A stretch of DNA of 64,000 bases from Methylacidimicrobium sp. AP8 (GCF_903064525.1 NZ_LR797830.1:558001-622000), one strand, 5' to 3'. Shown: positions 36,394 to 45,899, numbered from the stretch's first letter. Numbers and translations: made by a program. Notes: generated by a model from the letters alone, not told the origin.

Positions 36394-37494
36394 GTGCTCT
36401 ACTACCTACATTGGCTCTCAGGAAGCTTTATCGGATTTAACGTATTCCGCTACATCACGTTCCGATCGACGGCGGCGGCGCTGACCGCTCTCTTCATCTC
36501 TTGGATCTTCGGGCCGCCCATGATCGCCATGCTGCGGCGCCTGAAGATGGGCCAGCCGATTCGCGGCAAGGAAGAGGTGAGACATCTGGCCGACCTCCAC
36601 GGGGGCAAGGCCGGCACGCCCACGATGGGGGGGCTGTTGATTCTTTCGGCCCTCGTCGGCAGTTGCCTGCTGTGGGCGGTGCCGACGAACCGGTTTCTCT
36701 GGATCTGCCTGGGCGGGACCCTGGCGCTCGGAGCCCTCGGCTTCTGGGATGATTATCTCAAGGTTGTGCAGAAAAAATCGGCGGGCATTCCGGGGCGCAT
36801 CAAACTGCTGGTCCAGGCCGCGGTCGCCCTGATCGCCGGAGTGCTTCTCCTCGGAAATTCCGAAAGCGGAAGGGAAGCGAGCAAGGTGGCGGTGCCGTTT
36901 TTAAAATCGATCTCCCGGATCGAGCTCGGATGGGCGGCCCTTCCGTTCTTTCTGCTGGTGGTGATGGGCTCGTCGAACGCGGTCAACCTCACCGACGGCC
37001 TCGACGGATTGGCGATCGGCTGCTCGATCGGCGTGGCGCTGGTTTTCGCGATTTTCGCGTACGTGGCGGGCCGTCCCGATTGGAGCGCCTATCTGTACGT
37101 GCCGCACGTGCGGGGCGCGGACGAACTGGCCGTCTTTTGCGCGGCGCTTCTTGGGGCCAGCATCGGCTTTCTCTGGTACAATTGCCATCCGGCCGAAGTG
37201 TTCATGGGAGATACCGGATCCTTGGCCCTCGGGGGGGCTTTCGGCCTGGTCTCGATTTCCATCGGTCAGGAGCTCCTCCTGGTCGTCGCGGGAGGCATCT
37301 TCGTCGTCGAAGCCCTTTCGGTCATGATCCAAGTCGCCTCGTTTCGGCTGACGGGAAAGAGGGTGTTCGCCATGGCGCCCCTGCACCACCATTTCGAGCT
37401 GAAGGGCTGGGGGGAATCGAGAGTGACGGTCCGTTTCTGGATCTTGAGCCTGCTTTGCGGCCTCTTGGCTCTTTCGAGCCTCAAGCTCCGATGA
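36394..37494 (+). CDS. mraY: Phospho-N-acetylmuramoyl-pentapeptide transferase MraY
   Basis: 366 residues from GTG 36394 with AAAGGAG upstream. About ten membrane helices. Catalytic/Mg sites: FWDDYLKV near residue 118, NLTDGLDGLAIG near 202, and the HHHFE-type motif APLHHHFELKGW near 330. The undecaprenyl-phosphate enzyme hallmark LHGGKAGTPTMGG is present near 68-80. It makes lipid I at the inner face of the membrane. Followed at once by a LysM gene in the place where murD normally lies. Confidence 0.96.
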   Translation: MLYYLHWLSGSFIGFNVFRYITFRSTAAALTALFISWIFGPPMIAMLRRLKMGQPIRGKEEVRHLADLHGGKAGTPTMGGLLILSALVGSCLLWAVPTNRFLWICLGGTLALGALGFWDDYLKVVQKKSAGIPGRIKLLVQAAVALIAGVLLLGNSESGREASKVAVPFLKSISRIELGWAALPFFLLVVMGSSNAVNLTDGLDGLAIGCSIGVALVFAIFAYVAGRPDWSAYLYVPHVRGADELAVFCAALLGASIGFLWYNCHPAEVFMGDTGSLALGGAFGLVSISIGQELLLVVAGGIFVVEALSVMIQVASFRLTGKRVFAMAPLHHHFELKGWGESRVTVRFWILSLLCGLLALSSLKLR

Positions 37495-37522
37495 GGACGT
37501 GCGAAGAAAAAAAGGGCAGCGG

Positions 37523-38260
37523 ATGAGAAGAAAAATACGGTCGTCGGCGAAAGTGCTGCGCTGGAAGCCATCCGGTGCCCCTGTCCCGAGCGGAGCGACG
37601 GATTCCTCTCCGAGTTCTACGGACCTCGTGCAGCAAGAGCTCCCGCTGAAGGAAGGAACGGCCGGGCTGCGGGTGATCACGGTCATCCTGGCCGTAATGC
37701 TCCTTCACGTGCTCTTCATCGGCGGCGTCGCGCTCTATCACCTTTTGCGCGGCGAAGGGAAACTGGCTGCGGGCGGGAGCGCGGCAGCCAAGGCCCCGGC
37801 GGCGGTCGCCGCCGATGCCTCCCGGGCTCGCCCGGGAGGGAGGCCGGAAGAAGGATCGCCGAAAGCGGCCTCGGCCGCGCCCGCTTCAGCTTTGGCCCGG
37901 GAAGCGGCGAAGGGGCAGACCGATGCCCCGGCGCTGTCGATTGCCCGGGATTCGGAAAGAAAAAAGGGGGGCGGGAAGCGGCTTCGGCGGGCCTCCTTCC
38001 AAGGAAACGGAGAGGCCGATACTTCGGCGGCGGCTTCCGCCAACGGGCTGCGGGCCGAAGCGGCCGCGCCCCGGGTCTATCGGGTTGTGCGGGGTGACAG
38101 CCTCTGGCGGATCGCTCGTCGATTCCACGTCGGACTCGACGACCTGATGAAGGCGAATCAACTGACTCCGGCGAGCAAGCTGCAGATCGGACAGGAGCTT
38201 CGGATTCCTGCGGAGAAGGCAAATCGCGGCCGCCGGAGCGGCGGCCTGGCCGGGGGATAA
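37523..38260 (+). CDS. Membrane-anchored LysM protein in the murD position of the cluster
   Basis: 245 residues from ATG 37523. A basic cytoplasmic N-terminus, one membrane helix (VITVILAVMLLHVLFIGGVALY, about residues 52-73), and a long Ala/Pro/Gly-rich, low-complexity periplasmic linker. A single C-terminal LysM domain follows: YRVVRGDSLWRIARRFHVG, then LDDLMKANQL and LQIGQELRIP. LysM binds glycan strands of peptidoglycan. It probably ties the septal machinery to the wall. It lies between mraY and ftsW, each in the same direction. Confidence 0.85.
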   Translation: MRRKIRSSAKVLRWKPSGAPVPSGATDSSPSSTDLVQQELPLKEGTAGLRVITVILAVMLLHVLFIGGVALYHLLRGEGKLAAGGSAAAKAPAAVAADASRARPGGRPEEGSPKAASAAPASALAREAAKGQTDAPALSIARDSERKKGGGKRLRRASFQGNGEADTSAAASANGLRAEAAAPRVYRVVRGDSLWRIARRFHVGLDDLMKANQLTPASKLQIGQELRIPAEKANRGRRSGGLAGG

Positions 38261-38294
38261 GCCGGATCGGGAAGCGAAGGAAAGGGTTGCAAGG

Positions 38295-39452
38295 GTGAGG
38301 GAAAGGCAGCTTCACCGCTGGGCCGCTTACGCGCTCGTTTTCATCGCGTTCGCGCTCATAGGGTTGGGATTGATCGCGCTCTACAGCGTGGCCGGCCGGT
38401 TCGTGGGCGAGAAGGATGCTTCTCTTCTTCCGCTGGTCGAGCGGCAGCTCTGCTGGATCGGGATCGGCATCGGAGCGGGTGTGGCTCTGGCGCGCATCGA
38501 CTATCACTGGTTCCTGCGGCGTTCCACGGCGCTGCTCGGCTTGGGACTCTTCCTGCTCCTGCTCTGCTTCCTTCCCGGAATCGGCCACCGGGTGCACGGT
38601 TCTGCGCGCTGGATCGGCCTCGGGCCGTTGGTTTTGCAACCCTCGGAGCCCCTCAAGTGGTGCCTCTGCCTCTTCGCCGCATCCCAGTTGGGAAGCCCGC
38701 CAACCCGGCGGGCGGAGCAATGGCGGCGGTACGCGACGGTTCTCGCCGTGACGCTCGTCCTCGCCGGCATTCTGGTTTTTGCTCGCGATCTCGGAAGCGC
38801 CGCCCTCTACCTGACCCTGGCCGCCGTCATCCTGGTGATCGCCGGAGTGCCGCTCTGGCTGATCGGACCGGGCTGCTTGGCGGCCGCCGGCGGTATTCTC
38901 GGAGTGGCTCTGAGCATTCCCGAGCGTAGGGCCAGGTTGCTCGCCTTTTGGGACATGGAAAGCGATAAGCAGGGCAAGGCCTATCAGGTCTGGCAGGCTC
39001 TTGTCGCCCTCGGTTCCGGAGGAGTCACCGGCCTGGGATTGGGGAACAGCCGGCAGAAGATGTACTATCTGCCTGAAGCCACGACCGATTTCATCTTTCC
39101 CATCCTTGGGGAGGAGCTCGGTCTTTGGGTGACCTTGGGCGTGGTGTTGGCCTATCTGGCGTTCACCCTATGCGGCGGCTGGATCGCGCTTTTCGCTCCC
39201 GACGCAGAGGGATTGCTGCTCGGCATGGCACTGATCGTCCTCATCTCGATCCAGGCCATCGCCAACCTGGGAGTGGTCACGGGTCTCCTGCCGAACAAAG
39301 GATTGCCTTTGCCTTTCATCAGCTATGGAGGCTCGAATATGTTGTTCTGCCTGATGGCCCTAGGCACTCTTCTCAACATCCATCGGCAGGGAGGCAAGGG
39401 GTCGGCGTTTTCTGTCGAGTCCCGCGGCGCGCAGCGCAGCGTGCGGCTATGA
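38295..39452 (+). CDS. ftsW: Septal peptidoglycan glycosyltransferase FtsW
   Basis: 385 residues from GTG 38295, ten membrane helices, SEDS family. Signature blocks: GIGHRVHGSARWIGLGPLVL (with QPSEPLKW following), the loop motif LPEATTDFIFPILGEELG, and near the C-terminus TGLLPNKGLPLPFISYGGSN. FtsW polymerises lipid II into glycan strands together with FtsI. Its stop overlaps the murG start (ATGA). Confidence 0.95.
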   Translation: MRERQLHRWAAYALVFIAFALIGLGLIALYSVAGRFVGEKDASLLPLVERQLCWIGIGIGAGVALARIDYHWFLRRSTALLGLGLFLLLLCFLPGIGHRVHGSARWIGLGPLVLQPSEPLKWCLCLFAASQLGSPPTRRAEQWRRYATVLAVTLVLAGILVFARDLGSAALYLTLAAVILVIAGVPLWLIGPGCLAAAGGILGVALSIPERRARLLAFWDMESDKQGKAYQVWQALVALGSGGVTGLGLGNSRQKMYYLPEATTDFIFPILGEELGLWVTLGVVLAYLAFTLCGGWIALFAPDAEGLLLGMALIVLISIQAIANLGVVTGLLPNKGLPLPFISYGGSNMLFCLMALGTLLNIHRQGGKGSAFSVESRGAQRSVRL

Positions 39453-40549
39453 GCGAGCGGAGCGTCGTCATCGCCTGCGGAGGCACGGGCGGGCATTTGC
39501 TGCCCGGAATCGCCGTCGCCGAGGAGCTGCGGCGGAGAGGCAAAGAGATTCTCCTGCTCCTTTCCGAGAAGCAGATCGACCGGACGGCATTGGAGGGAGA
39601 GGAGAAGTTCCCGTGGGAAACCCTCCCCGCCATCGGCTGGCCTGGGGGCCTTTCCGGGAAGACCCCGGCATTTTTCTGGAGGCTCGGATCCAGCTGGCGG
39701 AAGTGCGGGAGCCTCTTCCGCCGCTTGGCTCCCGGGGCGGTTCTCGGGATGGGGGGGTTTATCAGCGCCGCACCGCTTCTCGTCGCCAAGAGACGGCAAA
39801 TTCCGACGCTGCTTCACGAGTCGAATGCCGTCCCCGGCCTGGTGACGCGCATCCTGAGCCACAAGGTCGATCGCGTCCTTCTCGGCTTCCCGGAATGCAA
39901 GAAGCGTCTGCCGGGAATTCCGTCGATCGTGACAGGGACTCCGCTCCGCGCCCGGCTTCGGAGGGTCCCGCGCGACGAGGCGGCCAAGGCGCTCGGTGCG
40001 GCCCCCGATCGCTCGACGATACTGGTCCTGGGCGGCAGCCAGGGGGCGCATGCCTTGAACCGGCTTTTAGGGGACGCCGCGCCCGCGCTCGCGCGAGGGG
40101 GGAGCCCGGTCCAAGTGCTCCATCTATCCGGTCCGGCGGATCGGGAGGCTTGCGCGGCCGCCTATCGGGCGCAGGGAATTCCCGCCGTGGTCGAGAGCTT
40201 TTCCCATAGGATGGATCTCTTCTACAGCCTGGCCGATGTGGCGGTCGCCCGCGCCGGGGCCGCCACCCTGGCGGAAGTCGCCTTCTATGCATTGCCGGCT
40301 ATCCTGGTCCCTTTTCCGTTTGCCGCCGACGACCATCAGCGTATCAATGCGAAAGCTTTCGTGGCGGCGGGAGCGGGCCTGGCCTACGATCAGGCTGCCT
40401 TGTCCGGAGAAATCCTGGCGGAAAGGCTTCTGGAAATCCTGCGCGACGAGAGGCGGCGGCGGGCGATGGCTGCAGCGGCGGCCGGCTTGGCTCGGCCGGA
40501 GGCGGCGAAGGCGGTCGCGGATGAGGTGGAAAAATGCATGCAACATTGA
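39449..40549 (+). CDS. murG: UDP-GlcNAc:lipid I N-acetylglucosaminyltransferase MurG
   Basis: 366 residues from ATG 39449, overlapping ftsW. GT-B fold, family 28. N-terminal glycine-rich loop CGGTGGHLLPGIAVAEEL, the VLGMGGFISAAPLLVAK block, the HESNAVPG motif, LVLGGSQGAHALNRL at the start of the second domain, and the donor-site region ARAGAATLAEVAFYALPAIL followed by PFPFAADDHQ. It converts lipid I into lipid II at the cytoplasmic face. The last 16 bases overlap the start of murC. Confidence 0.96.
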   Translation: MSERSVVIACGGTGGHLLPGIAVAEELRRRGKEILLLLSEKQIDRTALEGEEKFPWETLPAIGWPGGLSGKTPAFFWRLGSSWRKCGSLFRRLAPGAVLGMGGFISAAPLLVAKRRQIPTLLHESNAVPGLVTRILSHKVDRVLLGFPECKKRLPGIPSIVTGTPLRARLRRVPRDEAAKALGAAPDRSTILVLGGSQGAHALNRLLGDAAPALARGGSPVQVLHLSGPADREACAAAYRAQGIPAVVESFSHRMDLFYSLADVAVARAGAATLAEVAFYALPAILVPFPFAADDHQRINAKAFVAAGAGLAYDQAALSGEILAERLLEILRDERRRRAMAAAAAGLARPEAAKAVADEVEKCMQH

Positions 40550-42831
40550 CCGGTTCCTGGAACGGCCTTCTCAGTCGGCCCTGTCGCATCCACCTTGTCG
40601 GAGTAGCAGGCTCCGGTGTCGGTCCCCTCGCCCGCCTCCTGCTGCTCCAAGGGCATCAGGTATCCGGATCGGACCTGCGCCGGACACCCGCCGTCGCCGA
40701 GCTCGAGCGGATGGGGCTGCGCTTCTTTCTCGGACACGACGGCGATCTGCCCGAAGGGGTGGAGCTTCTGGTCTATTCGTCAGCCGTCCGCGAGGACAAC
40801 CCGGAGCGCCGGATCGCCGCGGCACGGGGGATTCCGAGCGTGCGGAGGGCCGACTTGCTCCGGGAGCTTTGCCGGACCAAGAAGTCGGTCGTCGTCGCGG
40901 GGATGCACGGAAAGACGACGACGACGGCCCTCCTCGCCCATATCCTCCGGCGGAGCGGTTGGGAGCCTTCCTACTACGTCGGTGGGGATGCGCCGGTGCT
41001 CGGCGCGAGCGCGGACTGGGGCAAAGGGGACTACATGGTTGTCGAAGGCGACGAGAGCGACGGCACGCTGGCTTTGTTTGAACCCTCCCACGCGGTCCTC
41101 TTGAACGTGGAGGAGGAGCATCTGGATTTCTATCCGGGCATGGAGGCGATCCTCGAGGTCTTTGCCGCCTTTCTGGACCGGTGCACGGGCAAGATCGTCT
41201 ATTGCGCGGATGATCGGCATGCCTCGCTGCTCAATGCGGGGCGAAGCAATGCGGTAGGCTATGGATTTGGCCCGGCGGGCCGGTACCGAGCCGAGCGGGT
41301 CGAGCTGGGGCCGTTCGAGAGCACGTTTCTGCTGGTTGCCGGGGGAGAGCCCCTCGGGAAGGTTCGAGTACCGCTGCCCGGAAGGCAAAACGTCCAGAAT
41401 GCCTTGGCCGGAATCGCCATGAGCCTGGAGCTGGGGCTGCCTTTCGCCGATGTCGCTCCGGCCACGGCGAGCTTCCGGGCGGTCAAGCGACGCTTCGAGG
41501 TACTCTTTTCCGGGCCGTCTTTCCTGATCATCGACGACTACGCGCATCATCCCACCGAGATTCGGGCGACCTTGGCCACCGCCGCGATAGCGCGCCGGGA
41601 GCGGGTTGTGGCACTTTTCCAGCCGCATCGCTATTCGCGCGCCCGCGGGCTGGAAAAGGACTTCGCAACGGCCTTCGGCGAAGCGGATCTGGTGTTGGTG
41701 ACGGACATCTACGGAGCGGGTGAGTGTCCCATCGAGGGCGTGAGCCCGGAACGGCTGGCGCAAAAGATCGCCGAAGGGAGCGGGGTCAAAACCCTTTTCG
41801 CCCGCAGCATCGCGGAAGCGAAGAAGCTGGCGGCTGCCAACTTGCGGCCGGGAGATCTTTTGCTGGCGCTGGGGGCCGGAGACGTGCACCGTGTCGCCCG
41901 GGCGCTGGCTGCGCAATGCGCCCTCTACGAGGAGCTGCGCCGATCTCTGTCGTCCTCGGCGGTTCTCTCCCTTGAGGAAAACCTGGGGTCCCATACCTCG
42001 TCCGGCCTGGGGGGCGCGGCGGAATTCTGGTGCGAGCCCGCCTGCCGGGAGGACCTCCGCCGGCTGATCGAAATCGCCGCTCGCGAGAAGCTGCCTCTGA
42101 CGGTTCTCGGCAGCGGCGCGGGCAGCTTGATCCGGGACGGAGGCGTCCGCGGCGTCTGTGTGAGCCTCCGCCATCCCGCCTTTTGCCGGGTGGAGTCGGA
42201 CGGCGGTCGAATCGCCGCCGGCGGCGGAGTGCTTCTTGACCGGCTGGCCGCAGAAACCGCCCGCTGCGGAATCGACGGGTTTTCTTTCCTTTCCGGTCTT
42301 CCCGGCACGCTCGGTGCATGGCTGGCGGCCGGCACGGGAGCCGGGAGGCGGCGGCTCGTCAACAGGCTGGAAGAGGTGGTCCTGATCGATCGAACCGGCA
42401 GGTGGCACACCCTCGACCGGGCGGAGATCGAATCCTGGCCGGATGAGGGGCCCGGGTGCCCGCCCGGCATCATTGTCGGCGTACGCTTGCGGAGCACTCC
42501 CTTCCGGGCGGACGAAGCTTTTTGGTCGCCGGCGGCGGATGGCGCCGGGGACGGAGGCTCCCCGCGGAACGGTCGGCGGCTCGACGGGGTTTTGCGGTTT
42601 CCGCCGGGGGCGGACGTCCGGCGGCTTTGGAAAGGATTGGGCCCGGATTCCCTTGCCGTCGGGGGAGCTTGGATCGATCCCCGGTTCCCGAATCGGATCT
42701 GGTTGCGGGAGGGAGCTAGATCGGCGGACGTGGTCGCGCTCCTGGAAACAATCCGGAAGCGGCTGGGTGAGGAAATGGGTGTCGAGCCGGCTTTCGGCCT
42801 CGTCCTTGTCGGAGAAGAGGAGAGTTCGTGA
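40534..42831 (+). CDS. murC: MurC ligase fused to a degenerate MurB-like domain
   Basis: 765 residues. Residues 1 to about 460 are UDP-MurNAc:L-Ala ligase: IHLVGVAGSGVGPLARLLL, ATP loop AGMHGKTTTTALLAH near 122, VVEGDESDGTLALFEP, DDYAHHPTEIRATL, and FQPHRYSRARGL. From about 470 a MurB-like domain follows with an FAD-site remnant (LTVLGSGAGSLIRDGGVRG) and SGLPGTLGAWLAAGTGAG. The usual Y-R-x-S motif is missing, GSxFKNP is replaced by LRFPPG, and the C-terminal LEPEV-type glutamate by VEPAF. MurC should work; MurB activity is doubtful. MurC-MurB fusions are known in Verrucomicrobia-related bacteria. Confidence 0.92.
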   Translation: MHATLTGSWNGLLSRPCRIHLVGVAGSGVGPLARLLLLQGHQVSGSDLRRTPAVAELERMGLRFFLGHDGDLPEGVELLVYSSAVREDNPERRIAAARGIPSVRRADLLRELCRTKKSVVVAGMHGKTTTTALLAHILRRSGWEPSYYVGGDAPVLGASADWGKGDYMVVEGDESDGTLALFEPSHAVLLNVEEEHLDFYPGMEAILEVFAAFLDRCTGKIVYCADDRHASLLNAGRSNAVGYGFGPAGRYRAERVELGPFESTFLLVAGGEPLGKVRVPLPGRQNVQNALAGIAMSLELGLPFADVAPATASFRAVKRRFEVLFSGPSFLIIDDYAHHPTEIRATLATAAIARRERVVALFQPHRYSRARGLEKDFATAFGEADLVLVTDIYGAGECPIEGVSPERLAQKIAEGSGVKTLFARSIAEAKKLAAANLRPGDLLLALGAGDVHRVARALAAQCALYEELRRSLSSSAVLSLEENLGSHTSSGLGGAAEFWCEPACREDLRRLIEIAAREKLPLTVLGSGAGSLIRDGGVRGVCVSLRHPAFCRVESDGGRIAAGGGVLLDRLAAETARCGIDGFSFLSGLPGTLGAWLAAGTGAGRRRLVNRLEEVVLIDRTGRWHTLDRAEIESWPDEGPGCPPGIIVGVRLRSTPFRADEAFWSPAADGAGDGGSPRNGRRLDGVLRFPPGADVRRLWKGLGPDSLAVGGAWIDPRFPNRIWLREGARSADVVALLETIRKRLGEEMGVEPAFGLVLVGEEESS

Positions 42832-43730
42832 ACGGGAAGCTACGGGTGGTTGTTCTTGCGGGAGGCCCTTCGCGGGAAAGGGACGTTTCGGTGCAAACGG
42901 GACGGGCGGTGACGGCGGCTCTGCGGGGATTGGGCTATCCGGTCGAAGAGGTCGATCCGAAAGACGGCGACGTCTCGATTCCCGACGGAACCGACATCGT
43001 GTTTCTCTGCCTGCATGGAACCTTCGGGGAGGACGGGCAGATCCAGAGGCTGCTTCTGCGGAGGGGAGTCCCGTTCACGGGGAGCGGAGCCGACGCGAGC
43101 GAGCGGGCTTTCGACAAGTCGTGGAGCAAGGAGATTTTCCGTAAAGCGGGCGTGCCGACCCCGAGCTGGACGCTGGTACGGTCCGCCGAGAAGCTCCCGC
43201 TTCCGCTTCCCTTCGTGCTCAAGCCCGCGCGGCAGGGCTCGAGCATCGGAATCAGCTGCGTCTTCGACGAGAAGGACTTTCCGGAAGCCTTCGCCCGGGC
43301 GGCGAGGGAAGATCATCTCGTCGTGGCGGAAGCCTATGTCGAAGGAAGAGAGCTGACCGTGGGGATCTTGGGGGAAGACATCCTGCCGATCGTGGAGATC
43401 CGCCCGAAGGCCGGCTTTTATGACTACCGCAACAAATACACCGCGGGGGCCAGCGAATATCTCTGCCCGGCGCCGCTTCCGGCCGGCCTGTCCGCATCGG
43501 TTGCCGCCGTCGCCCGCTCCGCGTATCGATCGCTCGGTTGCACGGTCTACGGGAGAGTCGATTTGCTTCTGGATCGTTCCGGGAATCCCTGGGTTCTGGA
43601 GGTGAACACGATTCCGGGCATGACGGAAACAAGCCTACTCCCGAAAGCTGCTCAGGCGGCCGGGATCGCCTTCCCGCAGCTCTGCGAACAGATCCTCCTG
43701 CTTTCGTGGAACGGCTGGAATCGGGAGTGA
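42828..43730 (+). CDS. ddl: D-alanine-D-alanine ligase
   Basis: 300 residues from GTG 42828, overlapping the murC stop. ATP-grasp enzyme: N-terminal VVVLAGGPSRERDVSVQTGR, FLCLHGTFGEDGQIQRLLL, PFTGSGADASERAFDKSWSK, FVLKPARQGSSIGISCVFDE, and the C-terminal metal/ATP site LEVNTIPGMTETSLLPKAA. It supplies the dipeptide used by MurF. Length is typical of the short DdlB type. Confidence 0.96.
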   Translation: MNGKLRVVVLAGGPSRERDVSVQTGRAVTAALRGLGYPVEEVDPKDGDVSIPDGTDIVFLCLHGTFGEDGQIQRLLLRRGVPFTGSGADASERAFDKSWSKEIFRKAGVPTPSWTLVRSAEKLPLPLPFVLKPARQGSSIGISCVFDEKDFPEAFARAAREDHLVVAEAYVEGRELTVGILGEDILPIVEIRPKAGFYDYRNKYTAGASEYLCPAPLPAGLSASVAAVARSAYRSLGCTVYGRVDLLLDRSGNPWVLEVNTIPGMTETSLLPKAAQAAGIAFPQLCEQILLLSWNGWNRE

Positions 43731-43731
43731 G

Positions 43732-44595
43732 ATGAACCGCATCCGCAAGCCCAACCGGAGAAAGCGCCGACCGGCCCGAACCGTGCTCCAGGCCCGATTG
43801 GGGCCGAAGCAGCGGAAGCGGCTCATCCTGCGGCGGATCGCTTCCGTTCTGCTGATCCTCGCGGGCATTGGCGCGGTGGGAGGCGCGGGCTACTATGCAG
43901 GGACGCGGCTGGCTCTCCCGTTTTTGTCTGCGGATTCGCGCTATGCGTTGCGGGACATTGTGGTCGATGGAACCGGGCGCCTTCCTCGCAAGGAGATCAT
44001 AACGGCCTCCGGACTACGCGTGGGTCAAAACCTACTGGGGGTCTCGCTTCCGGAGGTCTACAAGGCGGTTTCGTCGTTGCCTTATGTGCAGCGGGCTTCG
44101 GTCCGCCGCGTGCTTCCCGATCGCATCGAGATCCGCGTGGAGGAGCGGGTTCCGCTCGCCAGGGTCGTGACCAAGGCGAAACGGTTTTCCGGCCGGAACT
44201 TGTGCGTCGACTACCAGGGAGTCGTCTTCGTGGCGCGCAAGGGTGAAGTCCTCTCCCTTCTGCCGGAGCTCGAGGGGGTGCCGTCCGATGATCTGGAGAT
44301 CGGGAACCGGTTAGCCACCCCGGAATGCCGGGCGGCCCTCCGGCTGCTCGGCTTGCTGCAGGAGAACCCTTCCATGCGCAATCTCTTGGATCCGGCGGTC
44401 GTCGACGTGTCCGGCCGCTTATGCCTCAAGGTCGTCAGCCGCGACGGGGTAGGCATCGTCTTGCGCCTGGACCACTTGGAGAGGCAAATGAGGAGGCTGC
44501 AGAAGATCTACGCTTTTTCCCAGAGCCGGGGCCGCAAGGTCGCCTCCGTGGATCTGACCCCGGAACAGAACGTGCCGGTGATCTTCGAATACTAG
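43732..44595 (+). CDS. ftsQ: Cell division protein FtsQ
   Basis: 287 residues. A strongly basic cytoplasmic tail (RKPNRRKRRPARTV), a membrane helix (ASVLLILAGIGAVGGAGYYA, about residues 37-56), then a POTRA domain (YALRDIVVDGTGRLPRKEII, then LPYVQRASVRRVLPDRIEIR, VEERVPLA) and the FtsQ C-terminal domain. It scaffolds FtsL/B in the divisome. Begins one base after the ddl stop. Confidence 0.9.
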   Translation: MNRIRKPNRRKRRPARTVLQARLGPKQRKRLILRRIASVLLILAGIGAVGGAGYYAGTRLALPFLSADSRYALRDIVVDGTGRLPRKEIITASGLRVGQNLLGVSLPEVYKAVSSLPYVQRASVRRVLPDRIEIRVEERVPLARVVTKAKRFSGRNLCVDYQGVVFVARKGEVLSLLPELEGVPSDDLEIGNRLATPECRAALRLLGLLQENPSMRNLLDPAVVDVSGRLCLKVVSRDGVGIVLRLDHLERQMRRLQKIYAFSQSRGRKVASVDLTPEQNVPVIFEY

Positions 44596-44625
44596 GGAAT
44601 GCCAGGGGACACAAGGTGAACTTCG

Positions 44626-45864
44626 ATGTTCGGCAGCAAATCTAGGACGATCCTTGTCGGGTTGGAGGCGGGAACCAGCAAGATCAAAGTAGCCGTTGCC
44701 GAGCTCGACGCCCAAGGATCGCTGATCCTTCTCGGAGTAGCCGAGAGCCCTTCGACGCATATCCGCAAATGCGAGATCACCGACTTCGAGATGGCCCAGA
44801 AGGCGATTCATCAAGCGATCCTGGACGCGGAAGCGAAAATGGACGTTTCGATCGGGGAGGTCTACCTGGCCATTTCGGGCGCGCACATTCGATCGTTCCA
44901 TAGCCGTCTCGCTCTCGACCTGGGAGAGGAAGGGGCGATGATCGAGGAGGGCCACCTGCGGGAGCTGCGGAATCTGGTCCGGCAGCAGGCCCTACCGCCG
45001 GGCCAGATCCTCCTTCACGATCTTCTGCAAACCTATATTCTCGATGACGGAACGGCGACTGCAAATCCCGTCGGGCTCTTCTCCCGCCGGCTCACGGCCG
45101 ATTATCACTTGATTTCCGGGATCGCCACACGTCTCCAGACCACCGTTCACTGCGTGAAGGAGCTCTCTCTGCAAGTGAAGGGATACGCCTTGTCGAGCTA
45201 TGCGACCGCCCAGGCTGTCCTCACTCCGGAGCAGAAGAGCTTCGGAGCGGTCGTCATCAATTGCGGAGCCGGGATCACCGATTATATCGTCTACCGGAGC
45301 GGCTTCGTAGCCCATTCGGGGACCCTCGGGGTCGGGGGGGACCACCTTACGAACGATTTGGCCTTCGCCGTGAAGATTCCCTTCCCCAGGGCGGAGGATC
45401 TCAAGAAGACCTATGGCGCGGTGGACTCGCGGAAAGAGGCGGCATACCGCCGCGTGGAATTGGCGGCCGAGGGGACTTACGAGCCGCGGTTCATTCCGAT
45501 GTCGTTAATCGTGGAGGTGCTCCAAGCGCGGCAGGCGGAGATTTTCGAGATCATCCGGGAACAGTTGGAGGAGCAGCCGTTCTGGAGCGAGTTTTCCGGC
45601 ACGATTTTTTTGACGGGCGGAGGGTCCCGGCTCGAGGGCATCCAGAAACTGGCGGAGAAGATTTTTGATCGGCCGGTGGAACCGGCCAGGCTGATCCCCT
45701 TCGACGGAGAGGTGTCCTGCGAGGGGAGGCAGGATTGGATGACCGTATTGGGGCTGCTCCGGTATGCGCGGATCCTGGAGATGCAGGAGCACGGAAGAGG
45801 GCGCTGGGACCGCGTGGGCCGGTCGCTGCGGCGCTTCTTTTCCGGGTTCCGGTTCGTTTGTTAG
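44626..45864 (+). CDS. ftsA: Cell division protein FtsA
   Basis: 412 residues. Actin-like ATPase: phosphate 1 VGLEAGTSKIKVAVAEL, the 1C/SHS2 domain (ISGAHIRSF), phosphate 2 region VVINCGAGITDYIVYRSGFV, the adenosine motif IFLTGGGSRLEGIQKLAEKI, and a C-terminal amphipathic stretch rich in Arg and Phe (LRRFFSGFRFV) for membrane attachment. FtsA tethers FtsZ through FtsZ's C-terminal peptide. The downstream gene encodes a highly divergent FtsZ that still has that peptide. FtsA itself looks normal. Confidence 0.94.
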   Translation: MFGSKSRTILVGLEAGTSKIKVAVAELDAQGSLILLGVAESPSTHIRKCEITDFEMAQKAIHQAILDAEAKMDVSIGEVYLAISGAHIRSFHSRLALDLGEEGAMIEEGHLRELRNLVRQQALPPGQILLHDLLQTYILDDGTATANPVGLFSRRLTADYHLISGIATRLQTTVHCVKELSLQVKGYALSSYATAQAVLTPEQKSFGAVVINCGAGITDYIVYRSGFVAHSGTLGVGGDHLTNDLAFAVKIPFPRAEDLKKTYGAVDSRKEAAYRRVELAAEGTYEPRFIPMSLIVEVLQARQAEIFEIIREQLEEQPFWSEFSGTIFLTGGGSRLEGIQKLAEKIFDRPVEPARLIPFDGEVSCEGRQDWMTVLGLLRYARILEMQEHGRGRWDRVGRSLRRFFSGFRFVC

Positions 45865-45899
45865 CCGAGAGGCCTCGCACGGGAAACCAGACAGGCGGC

